Shown piece by piece: positions 58,591-64,000 of a DNA stretch of 64,000 nucleotides. Made by a program: the position numbers and the translations under genes. The notes under the pieces are model-generated. The model searched no databases. It worked only from the letters and a program-made list of their open reading frames with translations, and was not told where the DNA came from. How positions within the stretch are numbered: position 1 is the first letter of the stretch; every line of letters begins with the position of its first letter. The DNA comes from Tragulus kanchil (taxonomy: Eukaryota; Chordata; Mammalia; Artiodactyla; Tragulidae): NCBI GenBank assembly GCA_022376925.1, contig JAIOJX010000006.1, forward strand, positions 59,047,394 through 59,111,393, read 5' to 3'.

Positions 58591-60082
58591 AATTTATTGT
58601 GTTTAAGATCCTTTTTTCCCATGCATCAAGGTTAAGTTTTTCTTCCTTTTGGCTTCTGTCCTTGTAGATAAGTTCGATGGCTTATGTAGGTTCCATGTAG
58701 TGTGTGGGAGAAGGTAAATTTTATTTATTTAATGATATTCCCACCGCCACCACTTTTGGGCAGCCCTGAGTTGGGTGGTATTCCTTTTGGCTAATGATTT
58801 GGTTTTCATTTTTGTCTTGTTTATTGTTTGGCTGGAATGTCTTGCACAGAGTGCTACTGGCAGTTGGATGATGTCAGGTCATGTTTGCCAGAGTTTGCCT
58901 TTGTGTGGGTATTCTGTTTAATATTACCTAGTGTTAGGCATTTTCTGGTAGTGTAGGGTTGTAGAGTCGGTGCTCCCTCTCTGAGGTTTCAGGTTTTGAT
59001 CTCTTGCTGGGGAAAGGAGATCCCATGGCTCTGTTTGTAGGTCATCTGGTGAGCTTTGCTCCTGATTCTGCTTTGGAGGCTTTGGTTCTGCTTTAGCAAA
59101 GTCTGGGTGTGGGCATGGTGCAGCTGCTCACTTCACTGGGCCCTGGCAGTGCTGAATGTGCAGGACTGAGTCTCATATGGGGTCACTGCTCCTTTTTCCA
59201 GGTTCCTGGCGTGCATAAAGTTTTTTGTGCTTCCTGATTCTGTTTCCCTACTTATGACCAGTGGTGCTTTAATCTGGCTACTGGTGACCTCCTCTAAGGG
59301 AATTTGTACCTTATGCTACACATCAGCAGGGGGAACTCAGGAGATTCTCTCAAGTAGAGTTGGCAGGCCTGTGGGCAGACTTCTCCAAGCTGTCACTGGT
59401 ATCCTGGGTGGTTCTCTGCTCTGCAACCAGGCTAACACCCAGATGCACCAACCCCTGCTGTGTCACTGCCTCACCAACAATGCCTCTGCGCTAAAGCCCA
59501 GCAGCAATATTGTTGCTGCCATGCTTTTGCTGCCACTATGCCAACAGTGCTTCTGCACTAACGCTGTTGTGCTCCTACTGCCACTGTCGTAGGATTTAGC
59601 CAAGTTCTTCCAGTGGTGGTTTCCTCTTCTCAGGCCATCCCTCCAAATTGCTGTGGGTACAGGAGTGTATGGATTCTGGGAGAGCTTAAGCAATTCACTC
59701 TCAGTCTATGGGGTGTTTACGGGCTGAAAATTTTATATTTCTCATCTGACTCTCCAAGATTCTGCTGTTCACCGTGGTCCCTCTTGTGAGAGGGCTTCCC
59801 CTGGCAGGGAGTTTCTTCCTTCTTCTTGGTTTCTTCCCTCTCTTGGTGCACAGACTTCTCTCGCACACATTTCAGTCCTCTTTTTTTGCTTTTTATGTCT
59901 GAATATTTTTTCCACCTCACTCCATAGAGACTGGCTTAACCCTTAGAAGCCTGGGGTTTTCTGCAACCTCCTAGGGGCTGGATTTTAGGGGTTGTTCCAT
60001 AGCTTGTTGAATTTTTGATGAATTTGGTGGGGAGTGGCAGAAAATCCATCTTATGTCTCCACCATTTTTGGCTCCCCCCTCC
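58591..60082 (-). mobile_element. Middle-aged L1, 5' UTR part
   Basis: Continues the element interrupted at 50727: its text at about 58640-58700 parallels the young L1's 5' UTR at 56985-57050 ('ctgtccttgtagataagttc' versus 'ctgtccttgtagaagggttc'). The minus-strand 5' terminus near 60082 begins with a G-rich stretch and 'ggagccaaaaatggtggag', like other full-length L1 starts. This places a full-length older L1 around the young one. Confidence 0.75.
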
Positions 60083-60840
60083 CCACTGCGATTTTGATTT
60101 GCATTTGCTTATATTTAGAGATGTTAGCTGTCTTACGCCTCTCAGCCATCTGTATGCATTATTTGGAAAAAACATATATTAAGGTCTTTTGTCCACTTTT
60201 AATTTTTTTTTCCCATGTTGACTTGTATGAGTTCCTTGTATGCACTGAATATTAACCTTTCAGGGGATATATCATTTGCAAATATTTTCTCTCATTCAGT
60301 AGGTGGTCTTTTTTTCTTTTGCTTTACAAAATCTTCTTAATTTGATGTGGTCCCTTTTGTTTACTCTTTTGTTTCTGTCTCCCTTGTTTTGGAGAGATAG
60401 CCATATATATTAATAAGGCCAATATCAAAAAGTGTACTTCTTTCTTTTTCTTCTAGAAGTTTTATGATTTCAGGCATCGTATTTAACTCTTTAATTTATT
60501 ACTTCAAACTTAGCATTTCAAATTAGTTTATGTGCATGGTGTTGGAGAGTACTTCAGTTAGATTCTTCTGCATGCAACTGTCCAGTTTTCCCAACAACAT
60601 TTATTTAAAAGGCCATCTTTCCCTGTTGTGTATTTATTTCTGGGCTCTTATTCTGTTCCATTGATCTACATGTCTATTTTTGTGCAAGCATCATATTAGA
60701 GTTATTATTATAGCTTTGTAGCATAGTTTGGAATCAGGGAGTGTGGTATCTCTAGCATTGTTTGGCTTTCTACAAATTATTTTGACTATTCAAATGCTTT
60801 CGTGATTCAATACAAACTTTAGAACCACTTGTTCTAGAAT

Positions 60841-60846
60841 TCATTT

Positions 60847-60886
<40 letters not shown>

Positions 60887-61156
60887 GTCACTTCTTTGAT
60901 CTGTCATTTATTTATTTTCATCCATCTTTGTTCTTTGGTGGCCCGTGTGGGCCTCCCATTGCAGTGGCCTCTCTCATTGCAGAGAACTGGCTCTGGGTGT
61001 ATGTGTTCCAGAGCCCCGGCTCAGTAATTGGACATATCGGTCCAGCCACTCCATGGCACGTGGGATCTTCCCAGGCCAGGGATTGAACCGGTGTCCCATG
61101 CACTGTAAGGCAGTTTATTTACCCACTGGACCACCAGGGAAGCCCTCATTTGTATT
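60841..61156 (-). mobile_element. CHR-2-type SINE with target-site duplication and (ATT)n tail
   Basis: Flanked by TCATTTGTATT at 60841-60851 and 61146-61156, an 11-bp target-site duplication. The tail on the minus strand is an (AAT)n run (60850-60886 on plus). The body carries 'gcctcccattgcagtggcc', 'cacgtgggatcttcccaggc' and the terminal 'ccactggaccaccagggaag'. A clean retroposed insertion into the old L1. Confidence 0.93.
60850..60886 (+). repeat. (ATT)n microsatellite
   Basis: About twelve ATT units, forming the SINE tail. Confidence 0.95.
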
Positions 61157-61714
61157 TTGATAAAGATTACATTAAGTCTATAGATTGCCTTGTGAAGTAT
61201 ACTGATTTTAAAAATGCTAATTCTTCCAATCCATGAGCATAGGACATCTTTCCATCTATTTGCATAATCTTCCATTTCTTTTGTCAATGTTTTCTGAGTA
61301 CAGGTCTTCTGCCTTCTAAGTGAGATTTATTCCTAGGTATTTTATTCTTTTTGATATGATTGCAAATGAGATTATATCTTAATTTCTAATTCTGAGAGCT
61401 TGTTGTTAATATATAGAAATACAGTAGAAATATCAGCCTTGAATACTAGAATTTTACTGAAGTAATTGATGAGTTCTAGGAGCTTTGAGTGATGTCTGGG
61501 ATTTCCTAAATACAGTGTCATGTTATGTACAAAAAGTACATAATGATATATTTCTTCTTCTTTTCCAACTTACGTTCTTTTGATTTATTTTTCTTTACTG
61601 ATTGCTGGTGCTAGGACTTCCAAACTATGTGGCAAGCATAGCATCCTGATTTTGTTCCTGATCTTAGAGGAAATATTTTTAGCTGTTCATTGTTGAGTTT
61701 GATAGCTGTGTGCT

Positions 61715-61728
61715 GGGGGGGGGGGGGG
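61715..61728 (+). repeat. G14 homopolymer
   Basis: Fourteen consecutive G inside diverged L1 sequence, where related L1s have a mixed sequence. Either a true expansion or a base-calling artefact. Confidence 0.9.
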
Positions 61729-61886
61729 CTGCTATATGGCCTTTATTATGTTGAAATAGCTTCTCTTTGCACTTATTTTGCTGAGACTTTTATCTTAAAT
61801 GGATACTGAACTTTGTCAAGAAGCTTTTTTTTTTCTTTTCTTTTGCATCTTTTGAGGTGATCATATGATTTGTGTTTTTTAGAAAA

Positions 61887-61956
61887 AATTATCGGAGTAT
61901 AGTTGATTTACAATGGTGTGTTACTATCTGCTACACACCAAAAGTGGCTCAATTGT

Positions 61957-61992
<36 letters not shown>

Positions 61993-62936
61993 GTGTGTGT
62001 GTGTATATATGTATGGAAATCTGTAGTTCCAACCATGTTGTTGCAAAAAGCATTATTTCATTAATTTTATTGCTGAGTAATATTTCATTCTATGTATGTA
62101 CCACATCTCTATTATCCAATCCTTTATCTATGGGCATTAAAATTGCTTTCATGTCATAGCTATTGTAAATAGTGCTGCAATGAACATTGGAACATATATA
62201 TCACTTTGAATGATGGTTTACTCAGGATATATGCCTGAAAGAGGGATTGAAGGATCATATAGTAACTCTGTTTTTATTTTTTTAAGGAACAGCCACACTA
62301 TTTTCCAAAGTGGTTGCACTAATTTAAAACCTGAACAGCAGTGTAGAAGGTTCCCATTTCTCCACAGCCTCTACAGACTTATTGCTTACAGATTTTTTAT
62401 AATGGGTATTCTTACTGATGTGAGATGACATCTTGTAGTTTTGATTGGCATTCCTCTAGTAATCAATGGTGCTGAGGATCTTTTCATATGCTTTTCGGCC
62501 ATCTGTATGTCTTCTCTGAATAAAAAGTTTTCTTTGGAGAAATGTTTAAACAGACATTTCATTTGGGCTATTTGGGGTTTTTTTTTGTCATCAATATACA
62601 TGAACTACATATTGTATATTGTATATATTGGATATTTTGGATATCAATCGCTTATCCATTGTATGGTTTGCAAATATTTTCTTTCATTTTAAGGACTGTC
62701 TTTTTATTTCATTTATCATTTTCCTTTGATTTGCCAAAACTTTTAAGTTGAATTACATTCCACTTGTTTACTGTTGTTTTTCTTTTCATTACTCTAGGAG
62801 ATGGATCAAAAAATATCGTGCTGCAATTTATGTCAGTGAATGTTCTGCCTATGTTTTCTACTAAAACTCTTGCATTACTAGGTCTTATATTTAGGTGTTT
62901 AATACACTTTGAGTTATTCTTGTGTGTGATATTATG
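61887..62936 (-). mobile_element. Second old L1, 3' portion
   Basis: The 3' UTR starts near 61890 ('agtatagttgatttacaatg') and runs into ORF2 C-terminal sequence ('ttgcaatgaacattgg'-type and 'ttcccatttctccacagcct' landmarks, 62180-62370) up to about 62936, where BovB begins. Heavily mutated. Confidence 0.8.
61957..62010. repeat. (CA)n/(TG)n back-to-back microsatellite
   Basis: A CA run (61958-61989) followed directly by a TG run (61990-62004) and a short TA run (62005-62010). CA followed by its complement forms an inverted repeat able to fold into a hairpin with an arm of about 15 bp; alternating purine-pyrimidine throughout also favours Z-DNA. Confidence 0.93.
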
Positions 62937-62937
62937 A

Positions 62938-63691
62938 TTGCAGAAAAAAATGTCTACTTCTGCTTCATTGACTACACTACAGTCTGTGACTGTGTGTATC
63001 ACAACAAACTGTGGAAAATTCTGAAAGAGACAGGAATAGCAGACTACCTTACCTGCCTCCTGAGAAACCTCTATGAAGGTCAAGAAGCAACAGTAGGTAC
63101 TGGACATGGAACAGTGGGCAGGTTCCAAATTGGGACAGAAATATGTCAAGGCTGTATTTAGTCACCCTGCTTATTTGACTTATATACAGACTGCATCATA
63201 TGAAATGTTGGACTGGTTGAAGCACAAGCTGCAATCAAGATGGCACAGAAAAATGTCAATAACCTCAGGTATGCAGATGACACTACAGTTACAGAAGAAA
63301 GCAGGAGGAATCAAAAAGCCTCTTGAAAAAGGTGAAAGAGGAGAGTGAAAAGGCTGGCTTAAAACTCAACATTCAAAAAGTAAAGATCATGGCATATGGT
63401 TTCATCAACTTCTTGGAAATTAGATGGACAAACAATGGAAACAATGACAGACTTCATTATCTTGGGCTCCAAAATCACTGCAGATGGTGATTACAGCCAT
63501 GAAATGAAAAGATGTTTGTTCCTTGGAAGAAAAGCTATGACAAATCTAAACACATTAAAATGCAGAAACATCACTTTGCTGACAAAGGTCGAACTATTCA
63601 AAGCTATGGTTTGAATTGTATAAGGATGTGAGAGCTGGATCATAAAGAAGGCTGAGTGCTGAAATATTCTTTCAGACTTTTGTACTAGAGA
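62938..63691 (+). mobile_element. BovB RT fragment, plus strand
   Basis: A BovB segment covering the RT palm: 'VYFCFIDYTTVCDCVYHNKLW' region at 62950, 'GQEATVGTGHGT' at 63080 and the catalytic YADD at 63270-63281. Stops interrupt it, for example immediately after 'EICQGCI' at 63161 where intact BovB continues LSP. It is 5'-truncated and interrupted on its 3' side by a CHR SINE at about 63692; its own 3' end presumably lies beyond the window. Confidence 0.88.
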
Positions 63692-63714
63692 AGACTTTTT
63701 TTTTAATCTTTTTT

Positions 63715-64000
63715 TAAAGATTTATTTATTTATTTATTTAGGGTGGGGATCGGGTTGGGGAGGGAGGGGAGCAGGCAGGCCACTTCTATTGGTCTTTCAT
63801 TTCTCTATTTTCATCCGTCTTAGTTCTTTGGCTCCTGTGGGCCTCCCATCGCGGTGGCCTCTGTCGTCGCAGAGCGCCGGCTCTGGACGCATGCTCTCCA
63901 GAGCTCCAGCTCAGTAATTGGACAAATGGGTCCAGCCGCTCCACGGCACGTGGGATCTTCCCAGGCCAGGGATTGAACCGGCGCTCCTTGCACTGCAAAG
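63715..64000 (-). mobile_element. CHR-2-type SINE, cut by window end
   Basis: A (TTTA)n run at 63719-63741 (tail complement), then 'gcctcccatcgcggtggcc', 'cagagcgccggctctgg' and 'cacgtgggatcttcccaggc'. The terminal 'ccaccagggaagccc' motif would lie just past base 64000. Less diverged than the other CHR copies here, keeping several CpGs. Confidence 0.88.

Larger units (their letters stand above)
60085..61886 (-). mobile_element. Old L1 ORF2 sequence (outer layer), split by a CHR SINE
   Basis: Begins with 'gattttgatttgcatttgc', the L1 text expected after the point where the element at 42325 breaks off. Continues through ORF2 landmarks ('caactgtccagttttcccaa', 'cttccaatccatgagcatag', 'ttattcctaggtattttattc') toward the RT region. 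Very diverged, with stops in all frames. Interrupted at 60857-61145 by a SINE. Confidence 0.75.

Overview
This is mammalian DNA, and specifically ruminant (bovid-type). The evidence is the mixture of repeats: BovB (RTE-type) LINEs, Bov-tA SINEs, CHR-type tRNA-derived SINEs ending in the 'ccaccagggaagccc' motif, ruminant L1 elements, and a class II (betaretrovirus-like) endogenous retrovirus with a lysine-tRNA primer-binding site. I found no host protein-coding gene, tRNA, rRNA or CRISPR. Apart from one intact L1 ORF1, the coding signals are decayed retroelement genes. The chromosome cannot be determined from the window.

The dominant structure is not biological in any obvious way. Twenty head-to-tail direct duplications, each with a period of about 1.05-1.26 kb, run from the window start to 53,621. 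Both copies are almost identical whatever the content (unique DNA, SINE, LINE, ERV). Junctions carry 2-37 bases of non-matching filler or 2-7 bases of microhomology, and copies differ by scattered substitutions, homopolymer indels and a few larger gaps near junctions. The simplest reading is un-collapsed overlap between assembled blocks. Taking one copy of each away would remove about 22.5 kb and leave roughly 41.5 kb of real sequence. Apparent copy numbers here (two integrases, two 5' LTRs, repeated LINE fragments) should be halved before interpretation.

Layout: 1-3,284 unique AT-rich DNA with a GC-rich patch at 596-900. 3,285-6,232 a 5'-truncated L1, minus strand. About 6,325-13,179 (duplicated on to 14,261) a minus-strand ERV: env TM remnant, integrase, gag capsid, decayed gag/leader, PBS and 5' LTR; protease, RT, RNase H and most of env SU are absent and no matching 3' LTR is seen. 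14,479-30,777 mostly unique AT-rich DNA with an L1 tail, a BovB tail, CHR and Bov-tA SINEs. 30,778-36,440 a decayed minus-strand BovB. 36,710-38,620 an old L1 with a CHR SINE. 38,621-40,914 unique. 40,915-62,936 a nest of L1s: an old L1 is split by a middle-aged full-length L1 (42,335-60,082), itself split by a young full-length L1 (50,738-58,580) flanked by a 10-bp target-site duplication. 62,938-63,691 a plus-strand BovB RT fragment cut by a CHR SINE that runs off the window.

Functionally the young L1 is the only element close to complete: CpG-rich 5' UTR, intact ORF1, and an ORF2 with intact endonuclease residues and FADD motif but broken by two frameshifts, one of which (an extra base in an A run) may be a sequencing error.
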